From: an uncultured Muribaculaceae bacterium
Lineage (GTDB): Bacteria; Bacteroidota; Bacteroidia; Bacteroidales; Muribaculaceae
Direction of reading: 5' to 3'
NCBI GenBank assembly: GCA_905207535.1
Contig: CAJLLX010000054.1
Location: 1 to 12,373 of the forward strand
Length of the DNA stretch: 12,373 nucleotides
Both the position numbers and the translations under genes were made by a program. The notes beneath the pieces were generated by a model. The model had not been told where the DNA came from. It did not search any database and worked only from the letters and a program-made list of their open reading frames with translations. Below, piece after piece: positions 1 to 6,727 of the stretch. Each line of letters begins with the position of its first letter. Positions within the stretch are counted from its first letter, which is position 1.

Positions 1-200
1 GCCACCGGTACCACCTCAAGCGTCCACCCCTCGGCGGCGAAGTCGGGCAGAAACAGAGGCGTGCGCGGACGCACCACTGCCGAGTCGGTCAGCAGGGTGC
101 ATGCCAGGCAGTCGGGCGACGGCATAGCATCGCTCTGCAGAGCTGCCTGTGCCGACGGCGGCCAGATGTCGTATGATCGCTCTAATGCAATTATTTTCAT
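1..200 (-). CDS. Probable fumarylacetoacetate hydrolase (FAH) family protein, N-terminal fragment cut by the window edge
   Basis: Only the first 66 codons are present, starting at the ATG at 200-198; the rest lies beyond position 1. The protein starts MKIIAL and later has TDSAVVRPRTPLFLPDF, followed by a stretch ending LEVVPV. In Bacteroidota FAH-family proteins the N-terminus usually reads MKIIxVGxNY, then a KPDSALLxxxxPFFLPDF-like segment, then a YExELVV strand. The resemblance covers the DSAxxxxxxPxFLPDF part. The fragment departs from the family where KP would precede DSA (LLTDSA here) and in the NYxxH region (RSYDIW here). Family members hydrolyse or decarboxylate beta-diketone acids using Mg2+ bound by residues further downstream, which cannot be checked here. 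The gene follows rex by 46 bases, so co-transcription with rex is likely. Identification is by N-terminal resemblance only and is moderate. Confidence 0.45.
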   Translation of the reverse strand, partial: MKIIALERSYDIWPPSAQAALQSDAMPSPDCLACTLLTDSAVVRPRTPLFLPDFAAEGWTLEVVPV

Positions 201-213
201 ACTTTTTCCATAT

Positions 214-246
214 CCCCGCGGGTGCTCTCGCCGGGAGAGTGCGGGG
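214..246 (-). other. Strong stem-loop filling the gap between rex and the FAH-family gene
   Basis: On the minus strand, CCCCGC (246-241) pairs with GCGGGG (219-214), and inside it CTCTC (239-235) pairs with GAGAG (229-225) around a 5-base loop. The two stems are separated by an asymmetric internal loop (1 base against 5). The 5' arm directly abuts the rex stop codon (249-247) and the 3' arm ends 13 bases before the downstream ATG. No T-run follows, only ATATGGAAAAAGT, so it is not a standard intrinsic terminator. It could act as an RNA processing, stability or translation-control element between the two genes. The pairing is seen in the sequence; the role is inference. Confidence 0.5.
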
Positions 247-879
247 TCAGTGCATGCGGTTGTACATCACTGCCAGATGGGCATAGATGGAGGTGTTGGA
301 GATCACCACTCCGTCGGGCACACAGATGCGGTAAGGGGTGAAATTCCATATGGCTTTCACTCCCGCCTCTATCAGGCGGTCGGCGGTGGCCTGCGCATGC
401 TCCACAGGCACTGTGAGGATGCCGATCCCCACCTGCAGCTCACGCACCTTGGCCGTCAGCTCCGACACGTCGTAGACCGGCAGCCCGTGGCGGTTCTTAC
501 CCGTAATCTCGGGGTCAACGTCGAATCCGGCCACGATCTGCAGACCGTAGCGGCTCAGACCCGAATCCTGCATCAGCGCACCGCCAAGCGACCCCACTCC
601 CACTATCACCGCGCGGTGCTCACGGCGGAAGCCGAGAAATTCCTCCAGCTTATGCTCCAGAAGCGCCACTTCGTAGCCTATGCGCGTCTTGCCGCGGATA
701 TCGAGAAACGACAGATCCTTCGCTATCTGCGAGGGATCCACCTTCAGCTCACGGGATATCTGGGTGGACGACACATACTCCACCTTCATCTCGCGCAGAA
801 GGCTCACATAAGCCAGATACCACGGCATGCGCCGCAGGGCCGGTTCGGGGATTATATCGTGTCGAGGTGTGGTCTCCAT
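247..879 (-). CDS. rex: Redox-sensing transcriptional repressor Rex
   Basis: Rex is a homodimeric repressor that leaves DNA when NADH rises relative to NAD+, usually releasing fermentation and respiration genes. The 210-residue product has an N-terminal winged helix (about 15-75, with QISRELKVDPSQIAKDLSFL as recognition region). A Rossmann fold follows, with G94-V-G-S-L-G99 as dinucleotide loop and an acidic residue at D120 (AGFDVDP). Near the C-terminus lies the conserved WNFTP (178-182) and SNTSIYAHLAVM, where Rex proteins swap the final helix between subunits. Length fits the family. The frame is open upstream to an ATG at 933, but a promoter at 902-934 falls inside that extension, so the ATG at 879 is chosen; the leader would be about 15-20 bases. 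No Shine-Dalgarno is visible. The gene lies between porU and the FAH-family gene on the same strand. Confidence 0.93.
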   Translation of the reverse strand: METTPRHDIIPEPALRRMPWYLAYVSLLREMKVEYVSSTQISRELKVDPSQIAKDLSFLDIRGKTRIGYEVALLEHKLEEFLGFRREHRAVIVGVGSLGGALMQDSGLSRYGLQIVAGFDVDPEITGKNRHGLPVYDVSELTAKVRELQVGIGILTVPVEHAQATADRLIEAGVKAIWNFTPYRICVPDGVVISNTSIYAHLAVMYNRMH

Positions 880-887
880 CTGATTGA

Positions 888-901
888 CAGCAAATTTACT
901 G
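888..901. promoter_or_regulatory. Near-palindrome at the predicted rex transcription start
   Basis: CAGCAAATTTACTG is a 14-bp palindrome apart from one position on each arm (C against T, A against G). It sits directly downstream of the -7 box and covers the expected start of the rex transcript. Its first 11 bases (CAGCAAATTTA) recur at 12236-12246 over the promoter box of the dipeptidase operon. The position suits an operator, perhaps autoregulatory. It does not match the known Rex site TTGTGAAnnnnTTCACAA, so the binding protein is unknown. Confidence 0.3.
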
Positions 902-934
902 CAAAGATACAAATTCTCCGGCAGATTACCCAAT
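902..934 (-). promoter_or_regulatory. Bacteroidota-type promoter of rex
   Basis: On the minus strand, ATTG (934-931) is followed by 21 bases and then TATCTTTG (909-902), an exact match to the -7 consensus TAnnTTTG. The Bacteroides consensus is TTTG-N19-21-TAnnTTTG, so only the first base of the -33 element differs. The -33 element overlaps the TGA stop of porU (937-935), leaving no separate intergenic promoter space. Transcription would start near 895-898, just before the ATG at 879. This promoter is the main reason for choosing the shorter Rex start. Confidence 0.72.
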
Positions 935-3900
935 TCACTGCGCCGTCACGGCAAGTTTGCGCGAAGCTGTGGCGGTTTCGTCGCCGCTGCTCTCGTCCTT
1001 GATGGTGGCGCGGTAGAGGTAGATGCCGCGGTTCACGCGCCGGCCGCCGCTGTCGGTGAGATCCCAGGTCAGAGGCATGGTGATGAACATGTCGCTGCGT
1101 CCGGTCTCGGTGCTCGACCACAGCGGCTTGCCCATGAGGTCAAACACCTCCACGGTCACTGTGATGGTCTGGTCGGGACGGTCGTGCGATATATAGAAAT
1201 TGGCACTTTCGCTCACGGGGTTGCGGTCGGTGTACACATCGTAGATCACCGGAGCCACATTGTCGGCCACGTTGAAGTAGACGGTGGCCTCGGCCGAATT
1301 GGGGGCGGTGTCCCACACGCGCAGACGAAGCGAGTGGGGTCCCTGCGATATCCCATCCAGCTGATAGGCTATGGTGCCGCCGGGGCGCCCGTCGTCGAAG
1401 GGGGTGAAGAAGTCGGATACGTCGGTGTAGCTCTTCCCCCCGTCATCGAGGTAGATGGTCATCTGATGGCCCACACCGGCGGTGGAGAGGTTGATGGCGC
1501 GGTCGTCGGTGACGCTCGCTATCAGCATCGGCGAGGGGTTGACGGTCTGCCATTCCTTGAACGACGAATGGTTCAGATAAATGCTCTCTATCACCGGCGG
1601 ATTCGAGTCGGGTGTGGCGGCCTCGTCGGTGCCGTAGACATACACGTCGCGGCACACGCCGTTGGCCCGGCGCCCGTCCTCGGCCTGCGCATAGAGGTTG
1701 ATGGTGGCCGGGCGGTAGTTGTTCGCCACCTCGGCGGGCATCGACAGCGGCATCTCAAACTCGCCGTTGGTCACCTTGGCGGTGCCCACCAGCAGGCGGC
1801 CTCCCATCTTGTCGAAGGCATATTCGATGCCCTCGTCGTTGCTCGAGCTCCAACCCTTGCTCACGGCCGACTGGTCGGCATCGTAGAGGGTGGCTGTGAC
1901 GGTGCCGGTGAAGTCGGCGAGCACTCGCCCGTCGGGAGAGGTCACCGAGCCCTTAAGCGAAGTGTTCTGGCGCGCCTTCAGCGTAGCGGGCTCATCGTCG
2001 CCGTCGGCGTCGACCACCGGCATGCCCCCCACTTCGGTCAGGTTCACTATATTGTTGGGATATAGCAGACGCATGGCGGGGTCGCCCAGCAGCACATAGC
2101 GCAGCTTGTTGGTGTCGCTGGTGGTCATGGTCATTCCGTCGCCGTTGATGTTGTTGAAGAGCACCTTGGTCATGCGGTAGATCTCTCCTATGGTGCGCTG
2201 ACGGCCGTTGGCGTCGCGTTTGAAAAATTGCGCGCCGAGCGAGGCCGAGAGCATGCCGTTGTTGCCGATATACACCGGGCGCACGGCGCTGATGGCCGCT
2301 ATGACGCCTCCGGTGGGGTTGCGGAAGAGGATTTCGGCGCCCGAGGTGGTGTTGGAGTCCCAGCGCAGGAAGTCGCAGGTGGCAGCGTAGATCACCGGCC
2401 AGTGGCGCAGATAGAGGTTGTTGAGGTCGGTGTAGGTCACCACCTTCTCGGCTGTCAGCGACGAGGGGTTGGCGTGGCCGATGAAGGCCCAGAGCAGCGC
2501 GCCCTCGTCGAGGCCGCGGTAGAGCTGGTTGCGGGCCTCGGGATAGGTGTTGGAGATCAGCTCATACTCGTCGATATAGATCTTCTTGTATATGCCGCCC
2601 GAGCCTTCGATCTTATGCGAATTTTCCATGTTTCTCACCATCTCGTCGGCCTGCTTCATGTGCAGACCCGAGTTTTTGTCATCGGCGAGGATCACGATAT
2701 TGTTGCGCCACAGCCCTTCGGGCGATTTGCCGGCATAGGCGAGGATCTTGTCCACAGCCGCCTTGGCGTCGCGCTGCGAGGTGACCGGGAGGCGCCCCAG
2801 CGCCACCGACAGGCGGTCGCGACCCATGTTCACACCCGAGTTGTCCTCAAGGAAGGCCATGATGTCGTCGGTGGTGTAGCATGAGTTGTCGTTCAGGCCG
2901 TTCTCGGTGAACCATGCCGGAAGGGTAGGTATCTTCATTGCAGCCACCGAGGGGGTGACGCGGCGGAAATCGTAGGTGGGACGGCACATCAGCAGCACAT
3001 AGCGCAGCTTCCCCTCCCCTTCGGGAGCGGTGTTGACGGAGCTCTTGCCGCCGCAGCGGTCGTAGAACATCTTGAGCATCTTGCGGAAGGCCTGCACATC
3101 GGGCACACCCGAGGAGAACTCGTTGTAGACCTCCTGAGGGGTCTGCACCAGCACTTGCAACGGCTCTATAGAGTCGTTGCGGTGGAAATCGGCCAGGCGC
3201 TCGGCCTCCGACTTCCATTCGGCAGGGGTGAAAATCACCATATCGGGCACCGGGAGGGCGTGGAGGTTCTGCGCCTTCACATTTTCCACAAACTTGGGCG
3301 AGGGGAAGGAGCCGCCGGGCTCCCAGGCCACATACGAGCGCTGTTCGCTCGATACGCCCCATGAGGCGGTGGTGCCGTCGAGGCTGATCCCGGCGTCGCG
3401 GATGTTCTGCGGGTCGGTCACCTCCCACACTCGGGTTTCGGCGCCGGCACCGCTCAGCCGGGCGTTGCCGCGAGCTTTGAGGTAGATGTTGAGATTGCGC
3501 TCCGAGGGCATCTCGAGGCGCCGCAGATAGTTGATGGCTATATAGTTGAGATTGGCGAGCACCACCGAGGCACGGCTGTTGAATTTCACCCCTACGGAGA
3601 TCTTTTCGTCGCTGTGCGAGATGGACTTGTCCGACACCAGCTCGCGTCCGTGCATATAGGTGCCTTCAGAGCGACCGATACTGTCGGTGGTGACGTACGG
3701 GAGGTCCTTCCCGTCGATGCTGAAGCGCAGGTTGCTCCCTCCCGAGAGGGTTTTGGCCACGAAGGATACCTCGATCTTCACATTTTCAGCCGCATCCCCG
3801 GCTCCTTCGGCCGGCGTCTTCAGCTGCTTGAGGTTGAAATCGAAGCTCTGCGACTTGGTGAACCGGAAATCCTCGCCAAGGAGCATAAATCCGGCCTCGC

Positions 3901-4513
3901 CGGGCGTGATCAGCTCCTGTTTGTGGTATATGCGGTCGTAAAAATCGGTAATCTCCTCTGAGCCAACCGTTTCGCCGTCGCGCTGCGAGGGGGCTTTGCG
4001 CACCGGCGAGTAGGCGCGGCGCTTCACTTCGGCACGCTCCTCGGAGTCGCTGTCGCTCAGGAAGTAATATCCGACGAAACTGAAGGGGTGGATCGACGGG
4101 ATGTATATGTTTCTGTTCTGTTTCCACTCCAGCGGCCCGAGGGCATAGAAGTAGAGCCCCTTGCCGGTGACATATTCCGACGTGGTCTGGGGCAGGTCGT
4201 CGTTGAAGGTCGACAGCGACAGCTGGTCGGGCACGCGGTTGCCGCCGTAGCCGTAGACTTTCACCGCCGAGGGGTTGGGAAAGCCCCACGAGCGCAGCTG
4301 CGAGTCGGAAATGAAGTGCATGCCGGTGGTCTCCACCGACACCTTCACCCATTTCCCCGATGCGAGGCGCGAATTTTCAGCGTATGTGTCGAGTTTGAAG
4401 GCGTGCGACGTGGCCGCAGCGCCGAGCAGGCACGCCACGACGAGCGCCAACCGGCTGATCCACAGTCGACAACGTGATATGATATTGCAGTTTGATGAAT
4501 ATATTGTTGTCAT
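935..4513 (-). CDS. porU: Type IX secretion system sortase PorU (C25 gingipain-like peptidase)
   Basis: PorU is the outer-membrane cysteine peptidase of the T9SS; it removes the C-terminal signal of secreted cargo and joins the cargo to anionic lipopolysaccharide. The 1192-residue protein starts with a signal peptide (h-region about 22-35, cleavage after TSHA at 38). An N-terminal beta-rich region follows, opening YAENSRLASGKWVKVSV, as in other PorU proteins. The C25 domain spans about 415-815 and ends YVLLGDPAMRLLYP. Candidate catalytic residues are H680 (FIGHANPSS) and C713 (YAATCDFLRWD), 33 apart. The C-terminus has a FlgD-like Ig fold (about 1110-1190, with NRGIYLYRATI). The frame extends to an ATG at 4570, but the ATG at 4513 has GGAG ten bases upstream and gives a normal signal peptide. 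No porV is adjacent in the window. Confidence 0.93.
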   Translation of the reverse strand: MTTIYSSNCNIISRCRLWISRLALVVACLLGAAATSHAFKLDTYAENSRLASGKWVKVSVETTGMHFISDSQLRSWGFPNPSAVKVYGYGGNRVPDQLSLSTFNDDLPQTTSEYVTGKGLYFYALGPLEWKQNRNIYIPSIHPFSFVGYYFLSDSDSEERAEVKRRAYSPVRKAPSQRDGETVGSEEITDFYDRIYHKQELITPGEAGFMLLGEDFRFTKSQSFDFNLKQLKTPAEGAGDAAENVKIEVSFVAKTLSGGSNLRFSIDGKDLPYVTTDSIGRSEGTYMHGRELVSDKSISHSDEKISVGVKFNSRASVVLANLNYIAINYLRRLEMPSERNLNIYLKARGNARLSGAGAETRVWEVTDPQNIRDAGISLDGTTASWGVSSEQRSYVAWEPGGSFPSPKFVENVKAQNLHALPVPDMVIFTPAEWKSEAERLADFHRNDSIEPLQVLVQTPQEVYNEFSSGVPDVQAFRKMLKMFYDRCGGKSSVNTAPEGEGKLRYVLLMCRPTYDFRRVTPSVAAMKIPTLPAWFTENGLNDNSCYTTDDIMAFLEDNSGVNMGRDRLSVALGRLPVTSQRDAKAAVDKILAYAGKSPEGLWRNNIVILADDKNSGLHMKQADEMVRNMENSHKIEGSGGIYKKIYIDEYELISNTYPEARNQLYRGLDEGALLWAFIGHANPSSLTAEKVVTYTDLNNLYLRHWPVIYAATCDFLRWDSNTTSGAEILFRNPTGGVIAAISAVRPVYIGNNGMLSASLGAQFFKRDANGRQRTIGEIYRMTKVLFNNINGDGMTMTTSDTNKLRYVLLGDPAMRLLYPNNIVNLTEVGGMPVVDADGDDEPATLKARQNTSLKGSVTSPDGRVLADFTGTVTATLYDADQSAVSKGWSSSNDEGIEYAFDKMGGRLLVGTAKVTNGEFEMPLSMPAEVANNYRPATINLYAQAEDGRRANGVCRDVYVYGTDEAATPDSNPPVIESIYLNHSSFKEWQTVNPSPMLIASVTDDRAINLSTAGVGHQMTIYLDDGGKSYTDVSDFFTPFDDGRPGGTIAYQLDGISQGPHSLRLRVWDTAPNSAEATVYFNVADNVAPVIYDVYTDRNPVSESANFYISHDRPDQTITVTVEVFDLMGKPLWSSTETGRSDMFITMPLTWDLTDSGGRRVNRGIYLYRATIKDESSGDETATASRKLAVTAQ

Positions 4514-4579
4514 ATACAGTATTCTCCGGATATACACACCGCGGGTGCGCCCCCCCTTCCCGGAAGACACACCTTGGTA

Positions 4580-4587
4580 TAAACTTA
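4580..4587 (-). promoter_or_regulatory. porU: Weak -7-like box upstream of porU
   Basis: TAAGTTTA (4587-4580, minus strand) differs from TAnnTTTG in the last base. The nearest TTG (4603-4601) is only 13 bases away, short of the usual 19-21. A transcript from here would have a leader of roughly 60 bases containing a run of seven G (4556-4550) and the palindrome CTTCCCGGAAG (4556-4566, plus-strand reading). The porU gene may instead be read through from the lysozyme gene, since no clear terminator separates them. Confidence 0.25.
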
Positions 4588-4604
4588 ACGCTCTTTACTG
4601 CAAT

Positions 4605-4685
4605 TTATTGCCCCCGGCGGCATATTCGGACACAGCTCCAAAGCGGGTTATTGCCCATAGCCGGACACAGCTCCGAAAAGCGGGT
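4605..4685 (-). repeat. Imperfect tandem duplication across the stop codon of the lysozyme gene
   Basis: Two units share the same order of blocks. On the plus strand unit A (4605-4648) and unit B (4648-4685) both start TTATTGCCC, both contain CGGACACAGCTCC, and both end AAAGCGGGT. Unit A has about 6 extra bases after its first block, and unit B has 2 extra bases before its last block. Unit B encodes the last codons of the GH25 protein and its stop; unit A lies just behind the stop and carries a second in-line CAATAA. This looks like a local duplication that has since drifted. Confidence 0.6.
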
Positions 4686-5391
4686 CGCGGGGATTGATGG
4701 TATTGCAGTCTACGGCGCCCGTGATGCCGGCGATGCTCCCCCGGTGGCTGAACTGCCATATGGTCCATGGCACCGCGTCCCCCTCCATGGGCGGATCGGT
4801 AAAGGAGCAGATCCACAGGGGTATATCGGTGAAGCGGTCGCGCACGTAGCGCTGGTAGCCATTCTTGTTGGTGTAGATGATCGGCTCGTACCCCTCCTCC
4901 TGCATCAGCCTTACCATGCGCCGCAGCTCTTTCTGCACGCGGCGGCGCCCCGGGTCGTCGGTATTGCCCCACTCCTCCACATCGATGGCCGGAGGGAGCT
5001 GCATCTTGCGCCCTTTCAGTGCGTTGAGAAAGTTCCACGCCTGCATCTCCCCGTCTTTGTCGAAGCGGAAGAAGTGGTATGCCCCGAGGGCTATCCCCTC
5101 GCGGCTCAGGCCGGTGCAGTTGGCCACGTATCGTTTATCGAGAAAATCGGCCCCTTCGGTGGCCTTGACGTAGGCGAAACGCACTCCGGCATCCCTCAGC
5201 TTCGCGAAGTCGATTTCGCCGTTGTGAGCCGAGATGTCGATACCCCGCAGGGGATATTCAGCCTGCGATGGGTTGGCTCGCTCGGCAAAAAATGCGTGAT
5301 AGATCCATGCTCCGGCGCCCGAAAGCAGTATCAGGCCCGCTATCAACCACACCCGGCGCACATGGTGCAGATATCGGAAGGCGCCGCTCAT
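4648..5391 (-). CDS. Membrane-anchored glycoside hydrolase family 25 lysozyme (muramidase)
   Basis: GH25 enzymes cleave the beta-1,4 bond between N-acetylmuramic acid and N-acetylglucosamine in peptidoglycan. The 247-residue protein has a short basic N-terminus, one membrane segment (about 14-33) and a GH25 domain from about 48 to the end. Visible family motifs are GIDISAHNGEIDF (D52), YVKATEG, GAYHFFRF, the acidic pair in PAIDVEEWG (D137 and E139), IIYTNKNGY and WTIWQFSHRG. No cleavable signal is evident, so it is probably anchored in the inner membrane facing the periplasm. The ATG at 5391 overlaps the stop of the permease gene by 4 bases (ATGA), and a GGGGAGGAG tract precedes it, so translation is probably coupled. 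The same frame is open far upstream through the permease gene, but that part does not look like protein. The 3' end is duplicated behind the stop codon. Confidence 0.9.
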   Translation of the reverse strand: MSGAFRYLHHVRRVWLIAGLILLSGAGAWIYHAFFAERANPSQAEYPLRGIDISAHNGEIDFAKLRDAGVRFAYVKATEGADFLDKRYVANCTGLSREGIALGAYHFFRFDKDGEMQAWNFLNALKGRKMQLPPAIDVEEWGNTDDPGRRRVQKELRRMVRLMQEEGYEPIIYTNKNGYQRYVRDRFTDIPLWICSFTDPPMEGDAVPWTIWQFSHRGSIAGITGAVDCNTINPRDPLFGAVSGYGQ

Positions 5392-6233
5392 GGCTCCTCC
5401 CCTTTCTCCCCGCTCCCTCGCCCGGCAAGGGCGAAACGCACGACTCCCGCCACACGGCATAGCGCGTAGACCGCCCCTAATACCAGCACTATCAGCGCCG
5501 AGCAGGGCACATCCACGTAGGCCGACACTATCAGCCCGCACACCCCTCCGGCCACCGATATCAGCGCCGAAAGCCACATCACCCGGTTGAACCGCCGCGT
5601 GAACACCTCGGCCGACATCTGCGGCAGCGAGATCACCGCCATCAGCATCATGATGCCCACCAGGCGGATGGCCAGCACGATGCAAAGCGCGGTCATTACG
5701 GTCATCACCAGCGTTATAGCCTTCACCGGAAGACCCTGCACCCGGGCGAAGTCGCGGTCGAAGGCACAGGCCACTATCTCGCGCGATTTCCATGCGAACA
5801 GCCCCACAAGCAACGCGGTGTACAGGGCGAAAATCCACAGGTCGGTATGCGATATGTTGAGTATGTTTCCGAAAAGGAAGGCATTGAGCTCGGGCACGAA
5901 TCCCGGGGTGAGAAACACAAACAGCACACCCAGTGCCATCCCGAGGCTCCACACCACGGCGATGGCCGAGTCCTCGCGCACCTTGTGGCGCGCCGACAGC
6001 CACTCTACCGCCAGCGACGACCCGATGGCAAACACTCCGGCCATCATTATGGGGCTGACACCGAGGTAGTAGCCCAGTCCCAAGCCGCCGAAACAGGCAT
6101 GTGTGACACCGCCGGTGATCGACGCCATGCGCCGGGCCATCACGTAGGTCCCCACTATGGCCGTGGCCACCGAGATGATCAGCACCCCTATCAGGGCGTT
6201 GGTAAAAAAGCTGTATCCTATCAGTTCACCCAT
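5388..6233 (-). CDS. ABC-3 family metal transporter permease (zinc/manganese type)
   Basis: This is a membrane subunit of a ZnuB/TroC-type ABC importer, which moves Zn2+ or Mn2+ across the inner membrane with a separate ATPase and binding protein. The 281-residue sequence is almost all hydrophobic, with about seven to eight membrane segments. It carries family features: YVMARRMASITGGVTHACFG (the RxxxxxGxxSH-like motif with T in place of S), then GLGLGYYLGVSP, a FGNILNIS segment as in ZnuB-type permeases, and RLVGIMMLMAVISLPQMSA near the middle of the second half. The C-terminus is a short charged tail. No ATPase or solute-binding protein gene is in the window, so its partners must lie elsewhere. 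It overlaps the lysozyme gene by 4 bases and follows the small Cys/His membrane protein by 47 bases. The metal cannot be decided from the sequence. Confidence 0.9.
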   Translation of the reverse strand: MGELIGYSFFTNALIGVLIISVATAIVGTYVMARRMASITGGVTHACFGGLGLGYYLGVSPIMMAGVFAIGSSLAVEWLSARHKVREDSAIAVVWSLGMALGVLFVFLTPGFVPELNAFLFGNILNISHTDLWIFALYTALLVGLFAWKSREIVACAFDRDFARVQGLPVKAITLVMTVMTALCIVLAIRLVGIMMLMAVISLPQMSAEVFTRRFNRVMWLSALISVAGGVCGLIVSAYVDVPCSALIVLVLGAVYALCRVAGVVRFALAGRGSGEKGEEP

Positions 6234-6280
6234 CGCTCATTGTCTTTATATCGGCTTGACGGCAAGGCGGTTACACCGCA

Positions 6281-6727
6281 TCAGTGCTGCCCGGCAGCGG
6301 CCCGCGCCTCGGCCACTATCATCAGCAGCTCTTCGCGCACCACCGGTGGCAACTGAATGCCGCGGAGCTGTATGCTCCGCGCCCAGGGGGCGATGTCGGT
6401 GGGGAGCAGCGTCAGCAGCACGTCGCGAAATTGCTCCGTCTCCGCCTCGGTGTAGCTCTCGGGGTCGCGCCCGGCGAAGGCGTCGAGCTCCTCGTCGTCG
6501 AAATATTCTATCTTGTCGCTCACTGCGGCCAGCAGCGAGTCTTTTTCGCAGGTGATGTGCATGCCGCAGCACGCCGAGTCGTCGCCGTCCTCGTCCTGCT
6601 TGCGGTCGGGCATCGGGCCCATGGTGGGAGGCAGGTCGGTGCCGCGCTTCACGTCGCGCCGGTGCAGCAGGTAGAGCACCAGGCCCGTAAGGATCAGCGC
6701 CGCCAGGATTATCAGCGCACCTTTCAT
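6281..6727 (-). CDS. Small membrane-anchored protein with a CCGxHxxCEK motif, function unknown
   Basis: I do not recognise a characterised family. The 148-residue protein has one N-terminal membrane segment (about 3-21) followed by a basic HRRDVKR, which by the positive-inside rule puts the rest in the cytoplasm. A proline- and acid-rich linker (about 31-51) leads to C53-C54-G-M-H57-I-T-C60-E-K-D, three Cys and one His that could bind a metal ion. The remainder is acidic and probably helical (KIEYFDDEELDAFAG, then YTEAETEQFRDVLLTLL). From memory, similar short proteins with a CCGxHxxCEK core occur in other Bacteroidota as hypothetical proteins; this is unverified. Its ATG overlaps the aroA stop by 4 bases and a strong GGGGAGGAGG tract lies 7 bases upstream. 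The next gene is a metal permease, so a metal-related role is a reasonable guess but no more. Confidence 0.75.
   Translation of the reverse strand: MKGALIILAALILTGLVLYLLHRRDVKRGTDLPPTMGPMPDRKQDEDGDDSACCGMHITCEKDSLLAAVSDKIEYFDDEELDAFAGRDPESYTEAETEQFRDVLLTLLPTDIAPWARSIQLRGIQLPPVVREELLMIVAEARAAAGQH

Noticed and set aside
891..898. TAAATTTG as an alternative -7 box for rex
   Set aside because: No TTG lies at 19-21 bases upstream, and the leader would be only a few bases; the TATCTTTG box at 902-909 has a correctly spaced -33 element.
880..933. Longer Rex start at 933
   Set aside because: The extension contains the -7 box of the rex promoter, and Rex proteins of about 210 residues are normal.
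884..2065. A 393-codon plus-strand open frame opposite the 3' part of porU
   Set aside because: Same pattern of a codon-bias shadow with repetitive VGGAV/HAVG composition; PorU on the other strand is well supported.
4514..4570. Longer PorU start at 4570
   Set aside because: It would place 19 Gly/Arg-rich residues before the signal peptide; the ATG at 4513 has a GGAG ribosome site and leaves a normal signal peptide.
4648..6003. Possible fusion of the lysozyme with about 200 upstream residues in the same open frame
   Set aside because: The upstream part overlaps the permease in another frame and is Arg/Gly-rich without domain features, while the ATG at 5391 has an ATGA overlap, a purine-rich ribosome site and a sensible membrane anchor.
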